Assembly (NCBI RefSeq): GCF_026151205.1
Contig: NC_087073.1
Coordinates: forward strand, 19,682,837-19,746,836
Source: Bolinopsis microptera
Lineage: Eukaryota > Ctenophora > Tentaculata > Lobata > Bolinopsidae
Direction of reading: 5' to 3'
DNA length: 64,000 nt
Made by a program: the position numbers and the translations under genes. Shown piece after piece: positions 38,439 through 48,900 of this stretch. Each line of letters starts with the position of its first letter. The first letter of the stretch is position 1. Below the pieces are notes generated by a model that ran no database searches, was not told where the DNA came from, and worked only from the letters and a program-made list of their open reading frames with translations.

Positions 38439-39043
38439 TACAAACTTTCCTGGATAAATAACTGATTAATAAAATAAAAACACAGAAACTATCCAAATTC
38501 AAATAACTAAATCTTTAATTACCAGTGGGTATAAATAAATGGAATAGTATTAAATTATAATATTTAGACCACGCTTAGACATCCATATTCTATCGGTACC
38601 ATGCAGCAATAATGCAGTTAATATATGTCATATCATAGTTATATAATAAAAATAACAAATAATATAGATTGTGGAAAAACGATAACGACTAATTTCTACT
38701 ATTGAGACAAGACAAAATCAGTGGGATTCAATTAATGGTTAGATAATAGATGTATATATCAAAGATTATGATTGTTTCCTCATTTATTTGTGCAATAAAC
38801 TGCAAAATTCTTTTCTTTAAATCAGAAAAATTCATTTCAAAACTAGCTCTAAAAATTTGTGGAAATTATTTCTAGACTATTATATCAATGCAATCATTGA
38901 TCATACCTCGTTGTTCAACTAATAATATAAAAGTGGAAGTAAACTGACATCCTTTACCCGTGAATACGCTGGTACCTATCTAATAAAATGTGACTGATCA
39001 GAACAAGTATAAAAGTTGTTATGTGAGAACATTCCTGGAAATT
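38439..39043. other. Zinc-finger spacer (empty site)
   Basis: Conserved spacer, without LINE or MITE at GACCACGCTTAGACATCC (about 38567). It holds the Z5 leader acceptor and the minus-strand poly(A) signal of Z6. Confidence 0.65.
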
Positions 39044-40198
39044 TTAGAGTTTCTCTGCCGTGTGAGTCCTCATATGTTTCTTGAGATCACTTTTCTGAGC
39101 ACTACAATATGAACATCCATTACACTTGTAGGGTTTCTCTCCCGTGTGAGTCCTCGTATGTTTCTTGAGATCACTTTTCTGAGCACTACAATATGAACAT
39201 TCCTTACACTTGTAGGGTTTCTCTCCCGTGTGAGTCCTCGTATGTTTCTTGAGATCACTTTTCTGAGCACTACAATATGAACATTCCTTACACTTGTAGG
39301 GTTTCTCTCCCGTGTGAGTCCTCATATGTCTCTTGAGATCACTTTTCTGAGCACTACAATATGAACATTCCTTACACTTGTAGGGTTTCTCTCCCGTGTG
39401 AGTCCTCGTATGTTTCTTGAGATCACTTTTCTGAGCACTACAATATGAACATTCCTTACACTTGTAGGGTTTCTCTCCCGTGTGAGTCCTCATATGTCTC
39501 TTGAGATCACTTTTCTGAGCACTACAATATGAACATTCCTTACACTTGTAGGGTTTCTCTCCTGTGTGAGTCCTCATATGTTTTATGAGATCACTTTTCT
39601 TAGCACTACAAAATGAACATTCCTTACACTTGTGGGGTTTCTCTCCCGTGTGAGTCCTCATACAATGTCTCTTGAGATCACATTTCTTAGCACTGCAAAA
39701 TGAACATTCCTTACACTTGTAGGGTTTCTCTCCCGTGTGAATCCTCGTATGTCTCTTGAGATCACTTTTCTTAGCACTGCAAAATGAACATTCCTTACAC
39801 TTGTAGGGTTTCTCTCCCGTGTGAGTCCTCATATGTCTCTTGAGATCACTTTTCTGAGCACTGTTCTCAGTACAGGTATAAGAACAATCGTCACATTTAA
39901 AAGCTTTCCCAACAGGTGAAGCATTTTCTTTGCCAAACCTGTCTGATGATAGTAAAAAATTTAATTGGACATTTGTAGTAGACATATCATTGATTGTTTC
40001 ACCATGATGTTCTCTGATGTGTTCCACAAAAAACTCATCATAAAGGAAGTGAGCTTCACATTTCGGACAAATAAAACCATGTGATATTTCAGCCAACTCC
40101 TCCTGTTCAGTTTTTATTTCCTTTTTGATCGGAATTACATTTTTGTTACTCTTTTCTTTATCAGCAGCTGTTGAGGATCTTTTACTCCGTGTTAACAT
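39044..40198 (-). CDS. C2H2 zinc-finger protein Z6
   Basis: A 384-residue protein: shared N-terminal module, one chimeric first finger (CDDCSYTCTEN fused to SAQKSDLKRH, with the Cys-His distance too long), then nine regular fingers. Helices are almost all QKSDLKR or QKSDLKK, so the array is highly monotonous. One finger has H-x4-H (HCMRTH). It ends TAEKL. Z7 is a near-identical tandem copy 1,760 bp away, a very recent duplication. Confidence 0.9.
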   Translation of the reverse strand: MLTRSKRSSTAADKEKSNKNVIPIKKEIKTEQEELAEISHGFICPKCEAHFLYDEFFVEHIREHHGETINDMSTTNVQLNFLLSSDRFGKENASPVGKAFKCDDCSYTCTENSAQKSDLKRHMRTHTGEKPYKCKECSFCSAKKSDLKRHTRIHTGEKPYKCKECSFCSAKKCDLKRHCMRTHTGEKPHKCKECSFCSAKKSDLIKHMRTHTGEKPYKCKECSYCSAQKSDLKRHMRTHTGEKPYKCKECSYCSAQKSDLKKHTRTHTGEKPYKCKECSYCSAQKSDLKRHMRTHTGEKPYKCKECSYCSAQKSDLKKHTRTHTGEKPYKCKECSYCSAQKSDLKKHTRTHTGEKPYKCNGCSYCSAQKSDLKKHMRTHTAEKL

Positions 40199-40803
40199 TA
40201 CAAACTTTCCTGGATAAATAACTGATTAATAAAATAAAAACACAGAAACTATCCAAATTCAAATAACTAAATCTTTAATTACCAGTGGGTATAAATAAAT
40301 GGAATAGTATTAAATTATAATATTTAGACCACGCTTAGACATCCATATTCTATCAGTACCATGCAGCAATAATGCAGTTAATATATGTCATATCATAGTT
40401 ATATAATAAAAATAACAAATAATATAGATTGTGGAAAAACGATAACGACTAATTTCTACTATTGAGACAAGACAAAATCAGTGGGATTCAATTAATGGTT
40501 AGATAATAGATGTATATATCAAAGATTATGATTGTTTCCTCATTTATTTGTGCAATAAACTGCAAAATTCTTTTCTTTAAATCAGAAAAATTCATTTCAA
40601 AACTAGCTCTAAAAATTTGTGGAAATTATTTCTAGACTATTATATCAATGCAATCATTGATCATACCTCGTTGTTCAACTAATAATATAAAAGTGGAAGT
40701 AAACTGACATCCTTTACCCGTGAATACGCTGGTACCTATCTAATAAAATGTGACTGATCAGAACAAGTATAAAAGTTGTTATGTGAGAACATTCCTGGAA
40801 ATT
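40199..40803. other. Zinc-finger spacer (empty site)
   Basis: Nearly identical to 38439-39043. No insertion and no gene. Confidence 0.65.
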
Positions 40804-41958
40804 TTAGAGTTTCTCTGCCGTGTGAGTCCTCATATGTTTCTTGAGATCACTTTTCTGAGCACTACAATATGAACATCCATTACACTTGTAGGGTTTCTCT
40901 CCCGTGTGAGTCCTCGTATGTTTCTTGAGATCACTTTTCTGAGCACTACAATATGAACATTCCTTACACTTGTAGGGTTTCTCTCCCGTGTGAGTCCTCG
41001 TATGTTTCTTGAGATCACTTTTCTGAGCACTACAATATGAACATTCCTTACACTTGTAGGGTTTCTCTCCCGTGTGAGTCCTCATATGTCTCTTGAGATC
41101 ACTTTTCTGAGCACTACAATATGAACATTCCTTACACTTGTAGGGTTTCTCTCCCGTGTGAGTCCTCGTATGTTTCTTGAGATCACTTTTCTGAGCACTA
41201 CAATATGAACATTCCTTACACTTGTAGGGTTTCTCTCCCGTGTGAGTCCTCATATGTCTCTTGAGATCACTTTTCTGAGCACTACAATATGAACATTCCT
41301 TACACTTGTAGGGTTTCTCTCCTGTGTGAGTCCTCATATGTTTTATGAGATCACTTTTCTTAGCACTACAAAATGAACATTCCTTACACTTGTGGGGTTT
41401 CTCTCCCGTGTGAGTCCTCATACAATGTCTCTTGAGATCACATTTCTTAGCACTGCAAAATGAACATTCCTTACACTTGTAGGGTTTCTCTCCCGTGTGA
41501 GTCCTCGTATGTCTCTTGAGATCACTTTTCTTAGCACTGCAAAATGAACATTCCTTACACTTGTAGGGTTTCTCTCCCGTGTGAGTCCTCATATGTCTCT
41601 TGAGATCACTTTTCTGAGCACTGTTCTCAGTACAGGTATAAGAACAATCGTCACATTTAAAAGCTTTCCCAACAGGTGAATCATTTTCTTTGCCAAACCT
41701 GTCTGATGATCGTAAAGAATTTAATTGAACATTTGTAGTAGACATATCATTGATTGTTTCACCATGATGTTCTCTGATGTGTTCCACAAAAAACTCATCA
41801 TAAAGGAAGTGAGCTTCACATTTCGGACAAATAAAACCATGTGATATTTCAGCCAACTCCTCCTGTTCAGTTTTTATTTCCTTTTTGATCGGAATTACAT
41901 TTTTGTTAGTCTTTTCTTTATCAGCAACGGTTGAGGATCTTTTACTCCGTGTTAACAT
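40804..41958 (-). CDS. C2H2 zinc-finger protein Z7
   Basis: A 384-residue tandem twin of Z6 with the same chimeric first finger and the same nine following fingers. The few differences cluster in the N-terminal module (STVADKEKTNKN, LRSSDRFGKENDSPV), which matches other members better. This suggests patchwork conversion between array genes. Confidence 0.9.
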   Translation of the reverse strand: MLTRSKRSSTVADKEKTNKNVIPIKKEIKTEQEELAEISHGFICPKCEAHFLYDEFFVEHIREHHGETINDMSTTNVQLNSLRSSDRFGKENDSPVGKAFKCDDCSYTCTENSAQKSDLKRHMRTHTGEKPYKCKECSFCSAKKSDLKRHTRTHTGEKPYKCKECSFCSAKKCDLKRHCMRTHTGEKPHKCKECSFCSAKKSDLIKHMRTHTGEKPYKCKECSYCSAQKSDLKRHMRTHTGEKPYKCKECSYCSAQKSDLKKHTRTHTGEKPYKCKECSYCSAQKSDLKRHMRTHTGEKPYKCKECSYCSAQKSDLKKHTRTHTGEKPYKCKECSYCSAQKSDLKKHTRTHTGEKPYKCNGCSYCSAQKSDLKKHMRTHTAEKL

Positions 41959-42552
41959 GACAAATTTTCCTGGATAAATAACTGATTAATAAAATAAAAA
42001 CACAGAAACTATCCAAATTCAAATAACTAAATCTTTAATTACCAGTGGGTATAAATAAATGGAATAGTATTAAATTATAATATTTAGACCACGCTTAGAC
42101 ATCCATATTCTATCAGTACCATGCAGCAATAATGCAGTTAATATATGTCATATCATAGTTATATAATAAAAATAACAAATAATATAGATTGTGGAAAAAC
42201 GATAAATTTACTAATTTCTACTATTGAGACAAGACAAAATCAGTGGGATTCAATTAATGGTTAGATAATAGATATATATCAAAGATTATGATTGTTTCCT
42301 CATTTATTTGTGCAACAAACTGCAAAATTCTTTTCTTTAAATCAGAAAAATTCATTTCAAACATAGCTCTAAACATTTGTGGAAATTATTTCTAGACTAT
42401 AAATGCAATCATTGATCATACCTCGTTGTTGAACTAATAATATAAGAGTGGAAGTAAACTGACATTCTTTACCCGTGAATACGCTGGTATCTAATAAAGT
42501 GTGACTGATCAGAACAAGTATGAAAGTTATATTGAGAACATTCCTGGCAATT
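41959..42552. other. Zinc-finger spacer (empty site)
   Basis: Conserved spacer with no insertion. No gene is seen. Confidence 0.65.
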
Positions 42553-43614
42553 TTAGAGTTTCTCTCCCGTGTGAGTACGTTGGTGTCTGACAAGACTTGA
42601 TTTAACAGAGAAAGTATATGAACATTCATTACACTTGTAGGGTTTCTCTCCCGTGTGAGTCCTCATATGTATTGTGAGATGACCTTTCTGAGCACTACAA
42701 AATGAACATTCCTTACACTTGTAGGGTTTCTCTCCTGTGTGCGTACGTTGGTGTAGATTAAGATTTGATTTAGCAGAGCAAGTATATGAACATTCCTTGC
42801 ACTTGTAGGGTTTCTCCCCGGTGTGAGTCCTCATATTATGTATTGTGAGATGACCTTTCTGAGCACAAGAATATGAACATTGGTTACACTTGTAGGGTTT
42901 CTCCCTTGTATGAATACGTTGGTGTTGAACAATACTTGATTTAACAGAGCAAGTATATGAACATTCATTACACTTGTACGGTTTCTCTCCGGTGTGAGTC
43001 CTCATATGTATTGTGAGATGACCTTTCTCAGCACCAGAATATGAACATTGGTTACACTTGTAGGGTTTCTCCCTTGTGTGAGTAAGTTGGTGTCTGATAA
43101 GACTTGATTTAACAGAGCAAGTGTATGAACATTCCTTACACTTGTAGGGTTTCTCTCCCGTGTGAGTACGTTGGTGTATAATAAGAATTGATTTAACAGA
43201 GCAAGTGTATGAACATTCCTTACACTTGTAGGGTTTCTCTCCCGTGTGAGTACGTAAATGTTTCACAAGATCACTGTTCTCAGTACATGTATAAGAACAA
43301 TCGTTACATTTAAAAGCTTTCCCAACAGGTGAAGCATTTTCTTTGCCAAACCTGTCTGATGATAGTAAAGAATTTAATTGGACATTTGTAGTAGACATAT
43401 CATTGATTGTTTTAGCATGATGTTCTCTGATGTGTTCCACAAAGAACTCATCATAAAGGAAGTGAGCTTCACATTGCGGACAAATGAAACCATGTGATAT
43501 TTCAGCCAACTCCTCCTGTTCAGTTTTTATTTCCTTTTTGATCGGAAAATTTAAATTTTTGTCACTCTTTTCTTTATCAGCAACGGTTGAGGATCTCTTA
43601 CTCCGTGTTAACAT
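42553..43614 (-). CDS. C2H2 zinc-finger protein Z8, 10 fingers
   Basis: A 353-residue protein with a more varied finger set: ENSDLVK, VKSILII, VKSSLIR, EKGHLTI, VKSSIVQ, QKGHLTI (with H-x4-H), AKSNLNL, QKGHLTI and VKSSLVR. The N-terminal module carries HHAKTIND where others have HHGETIND. Just upstream of its leader lies the foldback element at 43645, which replaces the normal spacer. Confidence 0.9.
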   Translation of the reverse strand: MLTRSKRSSTVADKEKSDKNLNFPIKKEIKTEQEELAEISHGFICPQCEAHFLYDEFFVEHIREHHAKTINDMSTTNVQLNSLLSSDRFGKENASPVGKAFKCNDCSYTCTENSDLVKHLRTHTGEKPYKCKECSYTCSVKSILIIHQRTHTGEKPYKCKECSYTCSVKSSLIRHQLTHTREKPYKCNQCSYSGAEKGHLTIHMRTHTGEKPYKCNECSYTCSVKSSIVQHQRIHTREKPYKCNQCSYSCAQKGHLTIHNMRTHTGEKPYKCKECSYTCSAKSNLNLHQRTHTGEKPYKCKECSFCSAQKGHLTIHMRTHTGEKPYKCNECSYTFSVKSSLVRHQRTHTGEKL

Positions 43615-43644
43615 TACAAACCTTCCTGGAAAAACAACTGATTA

Positions 43645-43797
43645 AGGCCAGAGGGGGGGGGGGGGGTAAATGGCACTTTTCTAGTTTTCACATATATTTG
43701 ATAATAGCTGCTTGAGACGAACAAGAAGAAAAAAACCGGATCAAAATCTGACCTTGCGCTTTTGAGATATCGCACGCTAAATTTTGAGGTTTACCTG
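43645..43797. repeat. Foldback element, copy 2, left part
   Basis: Matches 28141-28300. It is interrupted at TTTACCTG by the retroelement block 43798-46610 and resumes at TAATTACATGC (46611). Confidence 0.75.
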
Positions 43798-44212
43798 ATG
43801 TTTTCAAGAAGGCTCTCAAGACCCATCTATTTCATCAAGCATATCCTGTATGTAATGTGCGAACAGTATTTTTGGTGATTCAGTAGTCATGGACGCAGGA
43901 CTTTAAGATCAATCTACAATTTATAAATTTGAATTTTAATTAGAAAAGGGACTACTTAGCTATATTTATCTGCACCGCTTTGTTGGCCAGTATCAACTCC
44001 ATTTTTTGGACTTTGGTCGCTTATACGGCCTAAGCGGTATACAAATAAAGCGTTATTATTATTATATCAAGTCTCAATTTAAAGAGGTCTCGACTACCTA
44101 GGCATCAAACCTTGGCAATCGGTAATTTTCCTCTGGCCCGGAGTCAGCTGACCCTAGGGACCAGAGGATAAAGGCGTAGAGACTGTGTGTATCTACAAAA
44201 GTGGTTGTTTTT

Positions 44213-44737
44213 ACAAGAAACAGGGCTTGCAACGCAAGGGAAGAAAAACGGGAGAAACAAACGCAAAATGCATATTAAATGACTTAACAAATAGAAATTC
44301 AAACAATCCTACACTACAATAAATGTTTATTACATAATTATAATATGTTGTATAAACAAGAAACAGGGCTTGCATGGCAAGAGATGGGACACATAAGAGC
44401 TGGCCACAGAGTGTATAATACAGTAATTCAGCAAACACCTATATTACTAATACTGAAAACTGAATCACAAATTATCACAATAATTACAATAATATACGAA
44501 ATACTAAACACAATTTTTATACAAGAAACAGGGCTTGCAGAGCAAGGGAAGAAAAACAAGAGAAATAACTGTAACAATTGTATATCACAAAGTCCAGACG
44601 AAAATAATCTTTACACAAATCTGGGAGTAATTTCAATACAGTATACTTAATAAATACAATAACTTTCCGATATGTACATTGATATGAGTTAAAAGTTGTA
44701 TAAACAAGAGACAGGGCTTGCGGAGCAAGGGAAGAGA
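44213..44737 (+). repeat. ACAAGAAACAGGGCTTGC motif, four spaced copies
   Basis: Near-identical 35-bp motifs start at about 44213, 44356, 44520 and 44703. Each has the small hairpin CTTGC-N3-GCAAG and is preceded by TATA-like sequence. They probably belong to the untranslated tail of the retroelement; function is unknown. The same set lies at about 55163-55690. Confidence 0.7.
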
Positions 44738-44826
44738 TATAGGAGGACCAGGCAAAAAGTAATATATTACAGTTATACAGAATAAACTAAAACTGAAAGA
44801 AGAGCTACGGTGTATGAAACACTCTA

Positions 44827-46590
44827 TTAGATGTCCAAGACCATCCTGAGAATTCTGGCTGATCCAAGCAGAGCTGTCTTCTGGAGATTAGAGATGCTCA
44901 GATTGCAGTGTACTGCGTCGAGGTGATTACGAAAGTTTATGGTGACAGTTCCTAAAGCGCCTACCGCCACTGGGACAATTGTAACCTTTCGTAAATTCCA
45001 GTTCTTCTTAATCTCTCTTTTTAGGTCTTGATAAGCTAGTATCTTATCTTGCTCTCTATCCAAGATCCGGGTATCTCCTGGGACTGCAACGTCGATGATG
45101 CATGGATGGTTGCTGCGTTGGTTACCTTGTCTACCAGGAGAAGATCCGGTCTGCAGTGCTCGATAACGTGGTCTGACTGGATGTGAAAGTCCCACAATAG
45201 CTTGACTTTTTCATTCTCCAACACCTTCTCTGCTCGGTGTTCGTACCACTTTTTACTGCGTGTGAATCCGTATTCCTTGCACAGACTCCAGTGCAATGCG
45301 GCAGCTACTTTGTCATGCCTACACTTATATTCTGTCTGTGAAAGTTTTGGGCACCCATTCAGTATGTGATCTATTGTCTCATAATGATTTCTGCAGAGTC
45401 TCCAGAGTGGAGAAGAGCCGGGTGTTTTGTCAATCTTATTCTTTACATAGTTAGTCCTAAGTGCTTGGTCTTGGGCTGCTATCAACAATCCTTCTGTCTC
45501 CTTCTTCAAGTCTTGTTGAGTGAGCCAGTACAGTTCCAAGAGGTTATCGGATCTGCTATACCCGTCATCTGCCTTGGAAACTGTCCGTGCATCACTTTAG
45601 TTGTCCACTTCTCCTTGCATATTTCCTCGCGTTGTGTTCGGTCAGTATCTTTGTCTATCTCTTCACCTAAGAGTATCTTGTCTTTGACAAAGTAGTCCTT
45701 CAGAGCAATCAGTTCCGGGTCTCTACTCTTCATCACATAGGTGGTGAGTGCATTCTCCTCTCTCTTTACAACTTCCTCTATACTATGAAGCCCACGGCCA
45801 CCAAGTTGACGGCTGACGTATAGCCGATCAACATCTCCTTGGGGATGATGACCTCCATTTATCCTCATTAGTTTCCGGGTCTTGACGTCCAAGGCTTTGA
45901 TTTCTCCAGCGTTCCAAGAAAGAATTCCAGCTCCATATCTTATCACAGGTACAGCCCAGGTGTTAATTGCTTGTATACTATTCCTACCATGAAGCTGGGA
46001 TTTTAACACCTTTTTGACTTTTCTGATATACTCCTTTGTGACAAGTGCTTTCATCTCTTTGTGTAGAATATTATTGGCTTCTAGTATTCCCAGATACTTA
46101 TGCCCTCGTCCTCCAACTCATGGATCTGTTCACCTGTGGGTAGGGTGATGCCTTCAATAGCGGCTTTTGCTCCCTTCTTCACCTTCACCACGGCGCATTT
46201 CTCAAGCCCAAACTCCATTCTGATGTCTCTGCTAAATTCTGACGTGGTGTTTACTAGTGTCTGCATTTCATCTTCACTCTCGGCATAGAGCTTGAGGTCG
46301 TCCATGTATAGCCTATGCGACACTTTTGGTCCATCTTTTCTGTCCAGAGAGTATCCTATGACGTGCTTATTCAAAAGAATGGAAAGGGGTATAAGACTAA
46401 TGATAAAGTGGATAGGGGAGACTGAGTCTCCTTGAAATAAACCTTTATTAATTTTAATCCTCCCAAGGGAAACTTTACCAAGCATCAGGTTTAAATATGA
46501 TTGATTGAATGAGGCTTCAAAGAGGTCTATGATGGATGATGAGATACCGCACATGGTCATACAAGACAGAATCCAGGAGTGTGGGACGCT
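44827..46590 (-). pseudogene. R2-like LINE reverse transcriptase/endonuclease, copy 1
   Basis: 5'-truncated at RT motif A (YDSVPHSWI at the 46590 end). RT motifs FQGDSVSP and YMDDLKLYA follow, then a thumb/linker region with AINTWAVPVIRYGAG, a CCHC-type knuckle (WRLCRNHYETIDHILNGCP) and an endonuclease-like stretch RPDLLLVDK with DVAVPGD (PD-D/E-K pattern). A frameshift near 46085, shared with copy 2, splits RT from the rest. This copy also has 5 extra bases near 45530 and an 8-bp duplication near 45100. It is not functional. Confidence 0.85.
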
Positions 46591-46610
46591 ATCATATTTA
46601 TTATTATTAT

Positions 46611-46957
46611 TAATTACATGCTAACCTGGATCTTTAAACGGCTGTTACTTTTTTGACCTTTCGATTCCTTAATAATTCGAGAACCGAGTCAAATAAAAAA
46701 TATCACTGCACCATATAATACGAGGATAATTGTCCAAGAAACCACTGTACCAATCTCAATATCAGGGGGTGGCTGGTTTTCTCAACTAAGGAACTGAAAG
46801 TTACAAAATGTGTTTTGAGATAGATGCAATTTAGTGTTTTTTAAAATTTTGAATATTCACTGGAATGTATCACAGTTCGTTAGTTAGGACTTTGTATACA
46901 CTTAATAACGTTTACTTACCTGGCCAATGGCCATTCCTTAAATGATTTTAGCCACTT
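46611..46957. repeat. Foldback element, copy 2, right part
   Basis: Continuation of the element at 43645, with one arm GGTTTTCTCAACTAAGG near 46775. It lacks the Harbinger insertion found in copy 1. Confidence 0.7.
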
Positions 46958-47194
46958 TCAGTAGTTAATGTCCTTGTATTTAAACTTGTCCCGAACCTTA
47001 TCACCCTTCTCTTTAACAATACCAGCAAAATCAATACCTGTAACGGGCCCTTTTATTTGCCACCTCACTTTGTAGTCGACAGGGTTGATAGCTGCTGCTT
47101 TTACACGAATTAGTATGTTGTCTGCTCCACATTTTGGTTTTTTGTAGTCCGATTTAAAGGAGAGGTTACCTCGACTAAAAACAGCAGCTTTCAT
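46958..47194 (-). pseudogene. Oxidoreductase 5' fragment (copy E)
   Basis: The first ~71 residues of the reductase remain, with WQIK for WPIK; the frame then passes into foldback sequence (KYKDINY, stop). Truncation is at the same codon as in fragments B and G, so all three descend from one event. Confidence 0.88.
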
Positions 47195-47640
47195 GTTAGA
47201 GTAACCTGAATTTAGTTATTTAGTTAGTGTTTCTAAAGTAGGTAGTAAAATGTGGGATTGTTTTAGCACTGAATTATTTAATGGCTAAAAATATTTTAGT
47301 GCAGTATATTATTTAACTGTTTGGCAGTGTTTTATTTTGACGGAGGAGGAGCGAATTAACAATAATTCAAAGTCAGAAACAACAACATATTTAAACAAAT
47401 TTCAGTAATAATTCTGACAACAATTCATCAAAGATTCAGAATAAAGATTAACTATATACAAATTTTAAATTTCAATCATGAATCATCAGTAGTGACTATA
47501 AGTTCATTTTCAATCGTATAAACAATACACATTTATATATATTTATTTACTGGTTACCCAACAAAACTTAAGTATAGATAAAAATCTTTTAAAGAACATA
47601 CAAAATCTAAATAAATTCAAAACATTTTCTGGATCATTTT
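47195..47640. other. Oxidoreductase spacer
   Basis: Conserved flanking sequence as at 30328-30787. No gene is seen. Confidence 0.6.
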
Positions 47641-48639
47641 CTAATCCATTTTGAAGACTATCTTTCCTTTGGCCCTCCTACTTTTCAGCAGATCAAAACC
47701 CTTCTCAACTGCCTCAGCAGTAAAAGGTAACTCCTCTGCTATAACTGGTTTTAAATACTCCTGAACTCCTTCTGAGTTTGTCCAACCATCATCCACTAAC
47801 TTAGCAAGTTGTTGTAAATCTTCAGGGTTCTGTTTCGTGAGAATCATATGTTGGTTAGCTTTGAAGCCGATGGTGTACATCCGAATCCACATATCCCTAC
47901 TACCATTGATTGCAACGTACTGCCCATGGTTTTTATCTGCAGTGGCAGGTTTCAGTAATTCCATTGAAATGTTTTTGTAGTCCTCGCCACCCCCACTATT
48001 AGTGGCAGCATCATAAATCACATCAAACTGTAATTCAGGGTTAATAGCCCCTGATTCATTAAGGCAGTAATCTTTAATAGTCTGCTTAGTGTAATCTATA
48101 ACGTCAGTTGCTCCCAGAGATTTTACAAATTCCTCATTTTTACCACTGCAAACCCCAACAATATCTTTAGCTCCCATAGATTTAGCAACCTGGATCCCAG
48201 CAGTACCACACCCACCACTAGCCCCAATTACCAGAACACGATCATTCTTAACAAGGTTACCATAGTCCCTAAATGATTGAAGAGATGTTGAATACGTAGT
48301 GCACATTCCAGCAGCTTCCACGAATGAAGCACTTTTAGGTTTATGAGCCACTCCAGCAAGTGGAGCAATGGTAAATTCAGCTAAACTACCATTGAATGTT
48401 CCACCATAAACTTCATCTCCGACCTTAAACTCGTCCCCAACCTTTTCACCCTTCTCTTCAACAATACCAGCAAAATCAATACCTGTAACGGGCCCTTTTA
48501 TTGGCCACCCCACTTTGTAGTCGATAGGGTTGATACCTGCTGCTTTTACGCGAACTAGTATGTTGTCTGCTCCACATTTTGGTTTTTTGTAGTCCGATTT
48601 AAAGGAGAGGTTACCTCGACTAAAAACAGCAGCTTTCAT
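47641..48639 (-). CDS. MDR oxidoreductase (copy F, type 1)
   Basis: A full 332-residue frame, closest to copy D (YGNLVK). Private changes include AGMCTTY at 110-116, K132N and ANQHMILTKQ. All cofactor-loop glycines are present. Gene Z9 ends 261 bp upstream on the same strand. Confidence 0.92.
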   Translation of the reverse strand: MKAAVFSRGNLSFKSDYKKPKCGADNILVRVKAAGINPIDYKVGWPIKGPVTGIDFAGIVEEKGEKVGDEFKVGDEVYGGTFNGSLAEFTIAPLAGVAHKPKSASFVEAAGMCTTYSTSLQSFRDYGNLVKNDRVLVIGASGGCGTAGIQVAKSMGAKDIVGVCSGKNEEFVKSLGATDVIDYTKQTIKDYCLNESGAINPELQFDVIYDAATNSGGGEDYKNISMELLKPATADKNHGQYVAINGSRDMWIRMYTIGFKANQHMILTKQNPEDLQQLAKLVDDGWTNSEGVQEYLKPVIAEELPFTAEAVEKGFDLLKSRRAKGKIVFKMD

Positions 48640-48900
48640 GTTAGTGTAACCTGAATTAAGTTATTTAGTTAGTGTTTATAAAGTAGGTAGTAAAATGTGG
48701 GATTGTTTTAGCACTGAATTATTTAATGGCTAAAAAGATTTCAGTGCAGCATATTATTTAACTGTTTGACAGTGTTTTATTTTTGACGGAGGAGGAGCGA
48801 ATTAACGATAATTCAAAGTCAGAAACAACAATATCTTTAAACAAATTTCAGTAATAATTCTGACAACAATTCATACCAGATTCAAAATAAAGAACATTAT
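48640..48900 (-). promoter_or_regulatory. Conserved zinc-finger/oxidoreductase spacer
   Basis: Third copy of the spacer at 17282-17546, with the same block and leader acceptor. Confidence 0.5.

Larger units (their letters stand above)
43798..46610. mobile_element. Composite LINE insertion, copy 1
   Basis: Comparison with the unbroken copy at 28290-28310 fixes both ends. The left part (43798-44075, plus strand) is the tail of a CR1-like element: the frame reads FKKALKTHLFHQAYP, followed by a short 3' region ending AAATAAAGCG and (TTA)n. The right part is a minus-strand element with reverse-transcriptase and endonuclease pieces. Between them are four copies of an ACAGGGCTTGC motif. The block also occurs at 54753-58286. 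Confidence 0.8.
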
